A stretch of DNA of 64,000 nt from Chelonoidis abingdonii (GCF_003597395.2 NC_133773.1:62853590-62917589); one strand, 5' to 3'; counted from the first letter of the stretch, positions 22,360 to 34,965 are shown. Translations and numbers: made by a program. The notes: a model not told the origin generated them from the letters alone.

Positions 22360-24275
22360 GGTTAGCTATTCTCAGCTGAAGACCCCTGCAGCATAAATTT
22401 TCCTGCCAAAGAAGTCGATCTGTTTGGCCTCTTTGGCCTTAGGAGCCGGTGCTTGTTGTCCCTGACACTCCTTTTTATTCACCGCAGAGACCACCATGAA
22501 GCAAGGATGCGGGTGAGAAAACAAAAATTCATAGGCCGTAGAGGGAACAAAGTATTTTCTTTCCACACCCCTGGTGGTCGATAGAATGGAGGCTGGAGTC
22601 TGCCACAAAGCACTATAGTTGTTGCCAATAGTCTTAATTACTGGCAATGCCACCCTGAAAGTGCCCTCTGGTGTAAGGACGTCCATCACCAGGTCCTCTG
22701 GCTCAATGACCTCCTCTGCCTGTAGGCCCATATTACAGGCAATGTGGCGGAGTAGGTCCTGGTGGGCCCTGTGGTCAATGGGTGGAGAACATGAAGTTGA
22801 GGCCCCTTCCACCCCGTCATCAGGCGAAGACGAAGATGAGGCCAGTGGAGGAACAGGGTCATCATGGCGCACCATGTGCTCAGGTTGGTCCTGGGCCACG
22901 TTGGTATCAAGTGGCTCAGCATGGTCCGATGGGACGTTGGATGAGGGTGGATCTGGGGCAAGTTCCACTGCGCCCTCTGTAGTATGCAGGGGAAGTCTGG
23001 ATAGAGCCGCCTCTGCAGTACAAGGGGTAGTTTTGCCCACCAGTGACCGTGCCCGATGATGGCCCGAAGTAACAGACCTAGAAACCCTGGAAGGGGTACC
23101 TTGGGCCTGATGGTAAGCCCAGGGGGTCCAGAAGGACTATGGTGCAGCTGGTGACCATTGAGGTTGCCAGGACAAAGGAGCATGTCTCCCGCGCTTCTCT
23201 GACCTGTGTCCACTACGCCATGAGAAGTAGGAGCCATCCTCAGAGTCCAAGCATCCCGAGGGCGATGACCACAGCAGTGTGGAGTATCCCTGCGCCGGCG
23301 GGCAGTGCTGAGAGGAGGAAGTCGGAGATCGGTGCCACGAAAACCATGTAGACAAATGGTGTCAGCTTTTCCACGACACAGACTGATGCCACAGGTCCAA
23401 TGCCAGGGAGCAGCTCCTATTCTGGTGCCGTATCACTGTGCTGGGCAACAGAGGGTGATTGTGACTGGTGCTGATCTCCCGATGCCGGAGATCCTGAGCA
23501 ATGCGCTCCCTGGGTCTTACAGTCATGTACCAGGGCCAGTGTCAGGGGTGAAACAGACTGGGAATGGTGCCACGAACAGTGCCAGTCTGGGGAGGAAGAT
23601 GGCCTCATCAGTGCTGGTTTGCCTCTAGCTGGCACCCCTCTAGGTGATGCTCGGGCTTGTCTCTAACAGCAGGGGGTTAAAGCAGAGTACTTTCTATGAG
23701 GTCCCTTGCCACCTCGAAAGTATCTGGGGTGGAGGAGGCTTCCAACTCCTCCACTAAGTCAAGCCCTGCTGGACAGTCACTGGGTGCTGGACTCAACAGT
23801 GCTGACTGGGTCACCAGAGTCAATGACATGGGATCTTGCTGTTTGGAAGTTAAGTCCTTCCTTTGGGGCAGCAAGGTCTCCCCTGATGGTCTCGCTCTCT
23901 GAGGAGAGCGCCCTCTGCTGGCCTTCTTATGGCACTTAAGGAGCACTGGGGATGTTGACCGGTGCCAGGGCGCCACATCATGCCAGGGATCTTCGGCACC
24001 AAGGGTCTCCAGCACCAGAGTCCTTCATTGGTACCTGTTCACAGACCGACACCAGGGCACTGTGCACCAAGCTCAAGCCAGGGACTTGGTGGTCAGGTGC
24101 CCCGGGACAGAGTGTGGCTTCCATCAGTAGTTGTTGCAGATGGAAGTCGCATTCCTACCTAGTCCTAGGCTTGAAAGCCTTGCAGATCTTGCAACACTCT
24201 GACTGGTGTGCCTTCCCAAGACACCTCAAGCATAAGTTGTGAGGGTCACTATTTGGCATAAGCTTCTTGCATAGA
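22360..24275 (-). pseudogene. DIRS gag-like ORF remnant
   Basis: Reading begins near 24255 with SDPHNLCLRCLGKAHQSECC followed by KICKAF, a cysteine/histidine motif conserved at the start of DIRS ORF1 and also seen in the second copy near 47395. The end of the ORF (22372-22560) has VPSTAYEFLFSHPHPCFMVV and then QIDFFGRKIYAAG, again a typical ORF1 segment. Between them stops and frame shifts interrupt translation, although a 222-codon open stretch remains at 22372-23040. It is a dead copy of a nucleocapsid-like protein. Confidence 0.7.
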
Positions 24276-24464
24276 CAGCAAGATTTAAATCCTTGGGCTG
24301 GGCTTGAGGCATGCCCCAGAGCCTAGGACAGGGTGAGGGGAATGATCCACTCACCTATTATACTATTAACAATAACTAACACAAGAAAATAAAAAAAATA
24401 TTTCAAAAAAAGAAAACTAAGAATGGCTAAGGGAAGACTTGCAGGCAAGCAAGCCAATGCAGTT

Positions 24465-24665
24465 CTAATGCCGCCACGGATGGTAAGAAGGAACTGAAGG
24501 GGGGTCGGGTCGGCAGGGTCATATATTGAGCACCATGAGGGCGCCACTGCCGGGGGCTCCCTGGCTGACCCAACGGGAGCTGCTAAGGGAAGAAGTGTCC
24601 AATAACTGTTCATGAGGTGCACACACACCTAATTGGAATCAACGTGAACGATCACTTGAAGAAGA
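24465..24665. repeat. DIRS right inverted terminal repeat
   Basis: Inverse counterpart of the left end, containing ggtaagaaggaactgaag, gtcatatattgagcaccatg and cacacacctaattggaatca. The terminal base is uncertain by a few nucleotides. Confidence 0.8.
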
Positions 24666-26165
24666 ACTAGGATTTCTAAATTTAGGGTATTGCTTATATT
24701 TTTGGACGCCCACTCTATGCACTAGAACTGTATGGCTTCTTCATAAATTCCGTACTAGATTAAAATATTTTGTTCAAAAGGGTTAAATATGTATATAAAG
24801 TCAGGTGGATATGGGGGGAGGGTGAAAGAGTATAAACATGAGATGAGTCCACAAATACTGGAAGAATGTAAGTAAGAGATAGATATTATTAAAGACAGTA
24901 AAAGCAGCCACAATTAAGAACAGTAAGATGAACCCAAGATGGAAAAAATTGACCAAATACAAAAAAGCACGTTCTTACATCTGTTCAGTTGTTCACTAAT
25001 CTCCAAAGGAGCCCCACTGCTTGACATTTCCACCTAAGCATCCCTAAACTCTAGAAATTAGATGATATGGAACAACTCTGCAGTGGCAAATGGATGGACT
25101 AAGTAACCCAGTAGATCTTTCCATCTCTAATTTCAATTATTCTAAGATTATTGTTGAAGAGAAAGTCTAGGTGGAGTCAATGAGCTGGGTGAGAGTAGGA
25201 GTGAGATTAGAAAAGACGACAAGAAATAGAAAATGCAATGAAAAAAGGAAGGGCACTAGAAATTGCAGAAAGACAGAGGAAAGATGAAAAGGTAGGTAGG
25301 AAAAAGAGGGAAAACAGATTAATAAAATAGATTTTAATGGAAATCTGATGTACATTAAAAGGTGTTAAGAAAAAAGTATTTAATTGAATTTAACAGCAGA
25401 ATAAATTATGTGGAAGTTGACATTTTCTGGTGGGAACACACAGCCAATAACGCGTGCTCTATCACACAAGGAATGTGATTTATCTGATCCTTTGTACCAT
25501 TCTCTCTCATGACAATTAGGGAACTCCGCACACTAAAGAAGCCCACTCTTGGGCTTTGAAGACTCAGATTTTTGTGATTAGAAATGGAAATATAATCTCC
25601 ATTCCATCACCATGCTACCTAAGACTCAGTATTCTGTCACTCGAGCTCCTTCCACATCTGTATCCTAATACTCCAATAGCCGTGTCTGCATAAACATTCT
25701 GCACCGTCACATGACACATGCTGTATCTACAAAAGCACAGCTGCGGTGAAACAAAACAAGTATATTTTAAATGAATGCAAAAGAGATTTTAGGTGCATCT
25801 GGAAATACTGAACATGGTAATCATGTCTGTGGCAGCCAAAGCTCACGGATAATATATCCAAAGACCTTAACACTTCATTTTTGGTGGACCGATTTTTATC
25901 ATAACAAGCACACCAATATAAATATTCTGGGACGGATTAGATTTTTATCAGAAAATGTTGATATACATTGATTTCAACATACACACACACAAGTCAATGA
26001 AAAAATATTTCCATTGACAATAATCAAAATGCACAGATAAGCAAAGTAAGAAAAATTATATTTGAGAATTTAAGAGTTTGATTGTATGTTTTCAGATATG
26101 ATGCTGACACTTTGTTAATGGTAATAAAGCTTTCTTTTTGAATTTCAATGTTTACTGTCATTAAA
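24666..26165. other. Unassigned non-coding DNA
   Basis: Purine-rich around 25190-25330, with a short (CA)n at about 25980-25991. No exon or clear repeat. Confidence 0.3.
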
Positions 26166-26400
26166 TATAGGCGAGTCTCATCTTACGCTGGGGTTATGTT
26201 CCGCTGTCAGCGCGTAAAGCGAAAATCGCGTATAGTCAAAATTACACTGAGTGTAATGGCAGGCGGAATCACACGCACTTCAGGTACAGTATTTAAATTG
26301 TTATTTTTCTCTTTTGGGGTTTTGTTTTGTCTTGTTTTTGCTGACTGCGCAAAGCTGAATTCGCGCATGTTAAATGTGCATAAGATGAGACTTGCCTGTA
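26166..26400. mobile_element. Tc1/mariner-type MITE
   Basis: The left end taggcgagtctcatcttacg is inverted at the right end (cataagatgagacttgcctg), with TA on both sides. The element is about 235 bp with a gcgtaaagcgaaaatcgcgt palindrome-like core. The 102-codon ORF crossing it is accidental. Confidence 0.85.
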
Positions 26401-26938
26401 GCTATTACTGTCTTCCATTATCTGACCCCCAAATTCCCACAACTATGAAAATATAAATAGATAAAAAAATTAAAATCTTAAAAATAAGCATCTGTATTAT
26501 CCATCAAAATTATAAGAAAATAAAAACCAAATTCTGCCAAGCCTAAATATAAATAGCAGCATGCATCATAGAAAGCAGATTACTGATCACTGTAGCTTGA
26601 CAGCTGCTCAGATAAATAGGATCACCAAATACTAAGGCACCGTTGCCAAACAGTGGATTATAGGAATTATCTGTGGGGTTGTACAGCAACACTCAATGAG
26701 ATTTACCAGCAAGGTAAAGAGATTTACTGACAAAAATGTCCAAAAGTTGTTGTGTGCATCAAAGAGCAATGAATAGTTTCTCCAAAGCTACTGTACCCAT
26801 CCCTCAAAAATCACTTCAGTGAGAATGTTTTGAAACAATAATGTTTGTACTTGTGTCCCCCTTAAATAACTTTATGGATTTCTTTCCCAATGTTTGTGAG
26901 GCTTGCACACAGTAACCTGTGTTCTTTATTCCCATAAC
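26401..26938. other. Unassigned non-coding DNA
   Basis: AT-rich and featureless. Confidence 0.3.
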
Positions 26939-28511
26939 AAGGGCTGTCAAACAATTTAAAAACATTAGTCGTGATTAATCGCACTGTTAAACAATAATTG
27001 AATACCATTTATTTAAATATTTTTGGATGTTTTCTACATTTTCAAATATATTGATTTCAATTTCAACACAGAATACAAAGTTTATAGGGCTCACTTTATA
27101 TTTATATTTATTTTTATTATCAATATTTGCACTGTAAAAAACAAAACAAATAGCATTTTTCAATTCACCTAGTACAAGTATGGCAATGCACTCTCTATCA
27201 TGAAAGTTGAACTTAAAATGTGGAATTATGTACCAAAAATAACTGCATTCAAAAATAAAACAACGTAAAACTCTTGAGCCTACAAGTCCATTCAGTCCTA
27301 CTTCAGCCAGGCGTTCACAAGACATTGTTTTAACTGACGTCATAAGATATTTGTGTGCCAGATGCGCTAAAGATTCATATATCCCTTCATGCTTCAGCCA
27401 TCATTCCAGAGGACATGCATCCATGCTGATGATGGTATCTGCTTGATAACAATCCAAAGCAGAGTGGACCGATGCATGTTTCATTATCTGAGTCAGATGC
27501 CACCAGCACAAGGTTGACTTTTTTGGGGGGGGGGGTTGGGTTCTGTAGTTTCCGTATCGGAGTTTTGCTCTTTTAAGACTTCTGAAAGCATGCTCCACAC
27601 CTTGTCCCTCTCAGATTCTAGATGGCACTTCAGATTCTTAAACCTTGGGTCGAATGTTGTAGCTATTTTTAGAAATCTCATATTGGTACCTTCTTTGCAG
27701 TCTGTCAAATCTGCAGTGATAGTGTTTGTAAATCAAACAACATGTGCTGGGTCATCATACGAGACTGCTATGACATGAAATATACAGCAGATATGTGGGT
27801 AAAACAGAGCAGGGGACGTACAATTCTCCCCCAAGGGGTTCAGTCACAAATTTAATTAGCATACTATTTTGTTAACAAACATCATCAGCATGGACACATG
27901 TCTTCTGGAATGGTCTGAAGCAAGAAGGAGGATACGAATGTTTAGCATATCTGGCATGTAAATACCTGGCAAACCAGCTACTAAAGTGCCATGCAAATGC
28001 CTGTTCTCACTTTCAGGTGCCATTAGGTGACAGAAGCAGGCAGCAATATCTCCTGTAAATGTAAACAAACTTGTCTGTCTTAGCAACTGGGTGAACAAGT
28101 AGTAGGACTGAGTGGACTTGTAGGCTCTAAAGTTTTATATTATTTTGTTTTTGAGAGCAGTTATGTAACAAAAAAAATCTACATTTGTAAGTTACGCTTT
28201 CACGATAGAGATTGCACTACAGTACTTGTATGAGGTGAATTGAAAAAAACTATTTCTTTTGTTTATCATTTTTACAGTGAAAATATTTGTAATAAAAAAT
28301 AATATAAAGTGAGCACTGTATACTTTGTATTCTGTGTTGTAATATAAATCAAAATATTTGAAAATGCAGAAAAACATCAAAAAATATTTAATAAATTTCA
28401 ATTGGTATTCTATTGTTTAAAAGTGCAATTAATCCCGGTTAATTTTTTTTTAATCACAGTTAATTTTTTTGAGTTAATCGCATCAGTTAACTGTGATTAA
28501 TTGACAGCCCT
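26939..28511 (-). mobile_element. hAT DNA transposon, internally degenerate
   Basis: Termini are agggctgtcaa on the left and ttgacagccct on the right. Subterminal blocks such as gtgattaatcgc and gcgattaactc near the left and aatcgcatcagttaactgtg near the right are also partly inverted. A minus-strand transposase remnant lies inside. A second copy (44558-53464) aligns along its full length. No clean target duplication remains here (cccataac versus ctaatttc). Confidence 0.85.
27493..28098 (-). pseudogene. hAT transposase remnant
   Basis: Minus-strand fragments in two frames contain NRHLHGTLVAGLPGIYMPDM upstream and NMRFLKIATTFDPRFKNLKC then SERDKVWSMLSEVLKEQ downstream. The DPRFKxL box followed by a helical region is typical of Ac-like/ZBED-like hAT transposases near the start of the C-terminal half. 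The protein is broken by stops and frame shifts, and the catalytic triad could not be placed. The homologous piece in the second copy lies at 52452-52718. Confidence 0.7.
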
Positions 28512-28752
28512 ACTAATTTCTTATGAAAAATGGTAAGAATGTTTGACTCGGTACAGTTGTTATAATGACGGTTATGTGTCACCAATTATTTCAATCACAA
28601 TTATGTACAATAATAAAAGTATTGTGGTTTGCCTGTTTGCACTATATTTGAGTTAAAAGAGAGAAAGAATAAAAACAGTTATAACTTTTTTTCTCTAAAT
28701 TTTCGTAACTGTTTCTCTTCTAAAAAAGCCCTATAGAAAGTAATAGAAAATT

Positions 28753-28856
28753 ATGGCTCCTCCAGGTTTTGTTTTTTTTTTTTTTTATCAACCCCCCGTG
28801 GCTTGCCACCCCAAGCACGTACTTGGCATGCTGGGGCCTGGAGCCACCCCTGCTGA
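28753..28856. mobile_element. Short hAT-like MITE with internal T tract
   Basis: The left end atggctcctccagg pairs with the right end cctggagccacccc. Between them are a T18 run and a ccaagcacgtacttggcatg palindrome-like phrase. About 100 bp. Confidence 0.55.
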
Positions 28857-31054
28857 CCACAAAGATGCTTGTTTTTAAACACAGGCTCTAAGAACATCAA
28901 CACAAGGAGCAGATCTGATTTGAGGTACAAGTTCTGTTGAGAGCACTACAAAATATATATTATGTAATTTCATAACAGAAACAGAAAAGGAAAATTAGGA
29001 ATCAAGAAGAAATTCAACAAAACTAAAATATTTTGGGCAAAGTAAATGAGATTAGGGCGATCCTGGTCTGTTGGAAGACAGTGAAGAGACTGACCTCAGC
29101 ACTGAAGCTGGCCTCAACAATAGCAACAGATCTGCTGGACAGAGCATTGGATTGTAGGCAGTCTATAGCCAGATGAACCTGGAGTCTCAACTATCTTTCC
29201 ATCTGGCTTTAAGAGTAAAGGTGCAGCAGACCTCAAACTGGGTGATGAAGTATGATTGACCTGGAACCCAACAGGGCATCAGATTTCAGTATAATGCCCA
29301 GGTAAGAAGTGCACCTCTTGAAGTCTTTCTGTGCTTACAGCCCAGCATAGCCCCAGTGAAGTAACCTAGAGGCTCCCAATCTCAGGAAAAAAAAGGATAC
29401 AAACTACATACACTATTCTAAACTACATTAAAAGAATTATTTATAAGAAAAATGCTAGAGAAGGATCTAGTCAAAAGAGACACAACAAGCGCCATTTGCT
29501 CTCTGCATTGGTGGTGAAGGAACTGAGGTGGATTAGGGGGTGGACTCCCTTATACAGAGTAGTAGGCTGGCACCACCAATGTATGAGAATGCTCATGTGT
29601 TTCCCAAGAGACACAGATTTTCAAGGCAGTTCCACAGCTTGATACAAGGGGAATACAGACACATCCACAAAGTTCAAGTTAGCATTTTTTTTTTAACGTA
29701 TGGCCATAACAACATATTTAAGATGATTCAATATTCAGGAGAATGAAGGAGGGACAAAAGAGCAGGCTAAAACCTAAAAGGGGATAGAAAGGAAAGAAAA
29801 CATTTCAATTGCCTGAAGGAAATATGAAATCGGACAGAAGAGCAATACAGTGAGAAAGAGTCAATCACTCAAAGCTGAGGGAGAGGACAAGAAAGAAATA
29901 ACAATCCATTATCAAAGTGGCACAAAATGGCACCACAGAGAAAAAAAGAAGAAAACAATATGACAGCCTAGGATTAGAAGATAGAAGTCATCACAACACT
30001 GGTGTGAATTTCCACTATCCTGCAGTGTGCGGGATTCAGTCTTCTAATAATCTGATCATCACATCAAGCACACACATTTGCAAAATCTATATCACAGTCA
30101 ATTCCCCAAGGTACCCAGTGTTCACTAATATCAAATGCAAGCCTGAGAGAATGATTTGAGCTGAATACGTCTGTGCTCAAATACAATTTGAATCTAACCC
30201 CACTGCCACCATCTGTTCAAAGCCTGGACATTTTCCAAACAAAAGAAAAATCCATTTTCTAAGCCAGCACACGAAGAGAAAACTCTTATTTCACAGCATT
30301 CTTTTCAGATGTGTGTCTCTACCATTCTATCTGAAGTTCCATCTGATCTTTAACAGTATCTTAATTTGGTTGGTGATCAGGCATAACTATATTAAAACTC
30401 ATTCTTTTCCCTCTCTTTATACACATTCAATGCCTCTTTTAAACTTAGTAGAAGTTCAGTCCCCAGTATGCTGAAAAACTCCGCAGCAAAACTGATAAGG
30501 AATAAATGGTTTTTTAAGATCCTTTATTTACTATAATAAAATGAATATAAAATGTGCTTTGCACCTTAATAGGAAACATGAGCCTATATGCTGTGGTAGC
30601 ACATTTAACTTCCTTTAGTAGCTTAGCAAAGAACTCCACAGTTTTATAATATGCTAGAATCAGCCAGGGAAATTAGCGCATAGTGACAATGAGCTTTAAC
30701 AGTGTAATCACTTTCTATATCTCAAGGAAAAGCAATGCAGATTCAATGCCTCTCTCAAGGTTTATCCTGCATATAATATAGAAAACATCAGACCCTAACA
30801 ATAATGGCAATGATAAAATGTGAAGTTAATAGCGTGCATTCATCTAGTATCTGTGACTGAAGTCTATCATTAGGGCCCTACCAGATTTATTTTGCTACCA
30901 AATAAATCTCTGGTTTGTCTCCTTAATTAGGCACATAAATAAAAGGACAGACAAATTAAGGAATCACTATGTGCTGGACTATGTCAGATACAATAGTGAT
31001 GAACATGACTGAAGAACCTAAACAGAAAAGAATAGAGGAATTCCAATAGGCTTT
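28857..31054. other. Unassigned non-coding DNA
   Basis: No exon or recognised repeat. The region 29040-29330 is less AT-rich but unidentified. Confidence 0.3.
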
Positions 31055-31200
31055 ATAAGCCTTAATCTTCACAACACATATGTGAGGTAGGTATTATCAT
31101 AACCATTTTGCAGAAAAGAGAATTGAGGCTCAAAAAGATTAAGTTATTTGTCCAAGGTCACACAGAAAGAGTAGCCTAATAAATTATTCAGTCCAGGATA
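31055..31200 (+). repeat. MIR SINE
   Basis: The diagnostic order is well preserved: gtgaggtaggtattatcat, ccattttgcag, gaattgaggctcaaaaagat, taagttatttgtccaaggtc and acacag. This is the CORE region of a MIR element in sense orientation. Confidence 0.85.
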
Positions 31201-33139
31201 TAGCCAGAGATAATTTTTAATAAAAAGCCAGATATAAAATGACAGTCTAATACTGTCACAGGTGAAAAGCCTCACCCACATCTCAACCTGTCAAAAGCTC
31301 AATGTTCCGTGAAAAAAAATGATGACCGTGACGGATTTTAAATAGCTATGCAATTTCTTTAGAGTAAATAACTCTCTCTATAACTTCAGTTCACTGGTTC
31401 TTTACTTCTGAGATAAATAATTTCCAACAATAAAAGTGAAGGGGATACCAATTTTGGGTGGAACACAGGTAATTTGTGGACTAAGATGAGTGATGTTTCT
31501 TGAAATGAAGTACAGTTGAGAGGTATATAGAGGTTCAATACCATGTATTTTAGGTATGCAAAACTCCCATTTAAATCAATGTAGGACTAGGCCCATAAAG
31601 AATAACACATTTTGTGAGTGATTTTATTGATTACATTCAATGCAGAAGTCAAGATGGACTCAGCTGAAAAGTCAACTCGGAAGTCGAAGAGCCAAATTCT
31701 GCCCTCAGTTACAAGCATGCAACCCATTCACTTCCATAAGTATGGCGTACAAGACAACAAAGGTGGGTAACAATGTCTAATAGATAACTGATGCCGCTTC
31801 AGGGCCAAAATCTGTCCTTGTTCGTATGTGCCATTCCCACTGACACTAAAGAAAACTGTAGTTTTATAGAAAAAAATGCACACAACACTTTTTTCACTTA
31901 CAAGGTCTAATATTATTGATGCTATACCAAGAGATTATTTGATTTCATCCATATACCACACTGGCCATATTTAGAATCTACCTCCTCCTGAAATTGTGTA
32001 TAGTTTTTTGGAGGAGTGATTAATTTGGAAACTCAAATTGGTAACTCAATTCTGCTGGATGTTAGATGTAATCAATTGCAGTTTTGAATCATGAGCTGGT
32101 GGAACTGAGAAAAGAACCCTGAGTCTTTTGAATGAAATCTAACTATTAGTTTAATGTCCAACCAACGTACTATGTCAAAACAGCATTTCATTATAGCATT
32201 TTAAAAATCATGAATAGCACTAAATCCTGCTGATCACATGAAAGAATGTTCATCATGTGGACTTTGTCTCCATACAAAGCTCTAGCAGCTGTCTCACATT
32301 AATATGATTAAACACATAAATAAAGTTAAAATATAGATGTAACATTACAAATGTTGAATTAAGTTTAAGCTTGTGTATACTTGATATAAGCCTTTTTTTT
32401 TTTTTTTACAGTTAGCATCAGAAACCCAGAAGTCCCAGCTACCGTTGAGGTCTTGCTCCTTATTTACTTTGGATGGGTCATATACAAGTATATCTACTTT
32501 CCCTCTTTCTCAGGACTTAATTCTTCATTAATTATTTTATGTCTATTGAGTTAAGCTGTTCTCCATTACACAGTTCTTGTCACACTTTAAAGGTCACCTG
32601 GCAGTCATTTTTTTGTGAGACCAGGCTATATCATGTGAACAACCATATCTAAATCTTGTAAAGTAAAACAAATGTAATTGAGGTTTTATTAATTTTTATG
32701 GGAAACTTCTCAAGCAGATATTTTCTTAAAGTAAATTTAGTTCCCATAAAAGGTGCCAGTTGGACAGCACTGAAAAAACGAAAGCCCTCTCTTTGTCCTT
32801 AGCACAAGTTCCTCCTAATGTGCCTCAAAACTGAACATAAAGAGAACACTTTTAGGGGTGAGAGAATAATTCATTATTAATGCCCTTTGATCCTTTGTTC
32901 TCTTGAATACTAACAAAGATGGCATTTTAAACAGTGGATTCTGTGGTGTGTGCATATATACACACCAGTAACTGGCCCGAGACCTCCAGTTCACCTCAGA
33001 AGGGATATGAGGGAGCAGATGGTAATAATATTCAGTGGAGCTGAGTTTCACAACTCAATAAACATCACAGAATACATAGATGGATGAAGAGAAAAAGACC
33101 TAATTTTTAATAATTTTTAAACTGTTGTGTTTCCTCTTC
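31201..33139. other. Unassigned non-coding DNA
   Basis: Includes a T17-18 run at about 32393-32409. Otherwise no feature recognised. Confidence 0.3.
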
Positions 33140-34965
33140 AAATCATTTGAGGGAGATTCTTCCCCCACACTCTCCAAGTATGCCATATTTAAACCTTCAC
33201 TTGATACAACCAATCCCTCCATCTGCTGTCCATTATTTAACCTATTTCCCAAGAAAGCTAATTGAGAATGTTATCAAGAGTTGCCTCCAAGTCCACAAAG
33301 GAACAGCCAATATCCTGGATTCCCTCCCATCAGGAATCTTGTGGTCCTATTGTGCTTCTTTAAAAACATGGCAGGAGTTAGTGGGATTTTATTGAGATGG
33401 CATCAAATGTTCTTTTCAGACTATACCCAGAGAACCATGATAAACACCTGCTCCTCTACTTCCACATCCATCATCAGTGGAGTATCACTGGGATCCATCC
33501 TCTCCACTCACATGATCAAGACCTATACAAAGCCATTGGGGAGGTTGTGAAACAGCATGGACTGAAATGGCAGTGATATTTAGATGACATCTAGATCTAC
33601 AACAGATACAAACAGCAGTGTCCCAGTTATCCAGCGGTCTGGTTAAGATCAGCAACTTCATTTAGCTCAAGTTGAATCTTGTGTGATGGGGCAAGGCCAG
33701 ATGGCTACAGTAAAGTACTGAGAAACAGGTATGTTAGCCCGAGGCTAAGCAAATCCCTAGTACCCTGGTAACCAAATGGCAGTTGCTCCAGGTTAATCAA
33801 GGCACCTGCAGCCAATTAAGATCTTTCTAGAAGGCAGTAGAGATAAGGCTAGATAGTACTATTAGAACACCTGCGAGCCAATCAAGGCAGGCTAATCAGG
33901 GCACCTGGCTTTAAAGGAGCTCACCCAGTCAGGCAGAGAGGAGCCAGAGAGAAGAGGGTGTGTGAGGACTGGGAGCAAGAAGGCAAGGCTAGAGTGAGAG
34001 ATAACTGCTGGGAGATGGAGGAGGACAAGCAATTGTCAGACACCAGGAGGAAGGTCCTGTGGTGAGGATAAAGAAGGCGTTGGAGGAGGCCATGGGAAGT
34101 AGCCCAGGGAGTGTGTAGCTGTCCTGCAACCTGTTACAGGAGGCACTATAGACAGCTGCGATCCACAGGGCCCTGGGCAGGAACCCGGAGTTGAGAGCGG
34201 GCCTGGTTCCCCCCAAACCTCCCAACTCCTGATCAGACACAGGAGGAGCTGACTCAGACTGTGGGTTCCACAAGAAGGGAAGATCACTGAGGTGAACAAA
34301 TCCGCCAATAAGCGCAGGACCCACCAAGGTGGAGGAGGAACTTTGTCACACTTGTCAATACTGAAATTATGTTGGTGAGAAGAGTGGAGTTTTTCAAAGA
34401 AATTGACACCTTTCTAACATCATCCTCCATTAAGAATATCTACCCTTAAATTGTAAGACAGTCACCAGCCTTGTGGTTAACCTGGACTCCTCACTACTTC
34501 TGAATATTCAAACAGCCATAGCCACATAAAAATACTCTTTTCCACCTACAGCTAGCAAGGACACAATATCCCTTCTCTTGCAGACAGATTTAGTTACGTC
34601 GATCCAAAGATGTATAACCTTCAGCCTCGATTGTTGTAACTGACTGTACGTAAGTATGAAACTGCCAATCTTTAATTAACTCCAGTTGGTTCAGAACATA
34701 GCAGCCCAATAGCTTTGCAATACAATTCACTCAGAGTGCACCACCCCAATGTCCAAGCTCTTCTCTGGCTCTCCACTGAACAGATCAAATTCTAGATTTC
34801 AGTCCTTGTCTTGAAATCCCCCTTTTGGAATGGCTCAGTTACCTAAGGGACTGCTTCCGTGGAACAGTGGAACTGTCAACCTCAAGTTGTGTGAACAAGA
34901 GACGGTGCTTTTTCAATGCCTGGCCCAGAAATCTGGAGTTTACCCCCCAAAGAGGTCAGGATAGA
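33140..34965 (+). pseudogene. L2/L3-like LINE reverse-transcriptase remnant, split by an LTR
   Basis: In shifting frames the plus strand shows the order of motifs of an L2/CR1-group reverse transcriptase. First comes a strand like GVSGILLRWHQMFFSDYTQR, then a decayed GVPQGS box (SGVSLGSILS), then TKPLGRL/PLGEVVKQHGLKW. The catalytic YADD is degenerated to YLDD at 33577-33588, flanked by stops. After the LTR (33682-34350) the ORF resumes with the C-terminal domain, HPNVQALLWLSTEQIKF then SVLVLKSPFWNG and a relic of YLRDCF near 34840. Stops and frame shifts throughout show that it is dead and old. Confidence 0.75.
33682..34350 (+). mobile_element. Solo LTR with 4-bp target duplication
   Basis: The 669-bp unit begins TGTGATGGGG and ends TTTGTCACA (terminal TGTGA/TCACA). 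It is flanked by cttg at 33678-33681 and cttg at 34351-34354. A TATA-like tttaaagg lies about 230 bp in (near 33911), followed by a purine-rich stretch. It is inserted in the LINE pseudogene around it and is a relative of the LTR at 5486-6131. The 4-bp duplication and TG...CA ends fit a class I-like endogenous retroviral LTR; no internal genes remain. Confidence 0.85.

Larger units (their letters stand above)
21691..24665 (-). mobile_element. Internally deleted DIRS-type retrotransposon
   Basis: The two ends are inverted copies of each other. The left part (about 21700-21890) contains gtgtgtgcgtcgcatgtaca, actcaatatatgatcctgcc and cagttccttcttgatggc. The right part (about 24470-24665) contains their complements in reverse order. 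Inside, on the minus strand, are a gag-like remnant and the end of a tyrosine recombinase. A reverse-transcriptase/RNase H region is missing. Inverted termini, an internal complementary region next to the left end and a tyrosine recombinase together define the DIRS order, whose members integrate by recombinase rather than by integrase and leave no target duplication. The element is about 3 kb, shorter than intact DIRS elements (roughly 5-6 kb). Confidence 0.85.

Noticed and set aside
22619..23059. 146-codon plus-strand ORF
   Set aside because: It is antisense to the DIRS gag-like remnant and only reflects that region's GC content.
26148..26456. 102-codon plus-strand ORF
   Set aside because: It crosses the termini of a TA-flanked MITE, so it cannot be an ancestral gene.
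5486..34350. A single provirus bounded by the two related LTRs
   Set aside because: The interval is 28 kb, contains unrelated repeats, and has no viral genes. The second LTR has its own target duplication.
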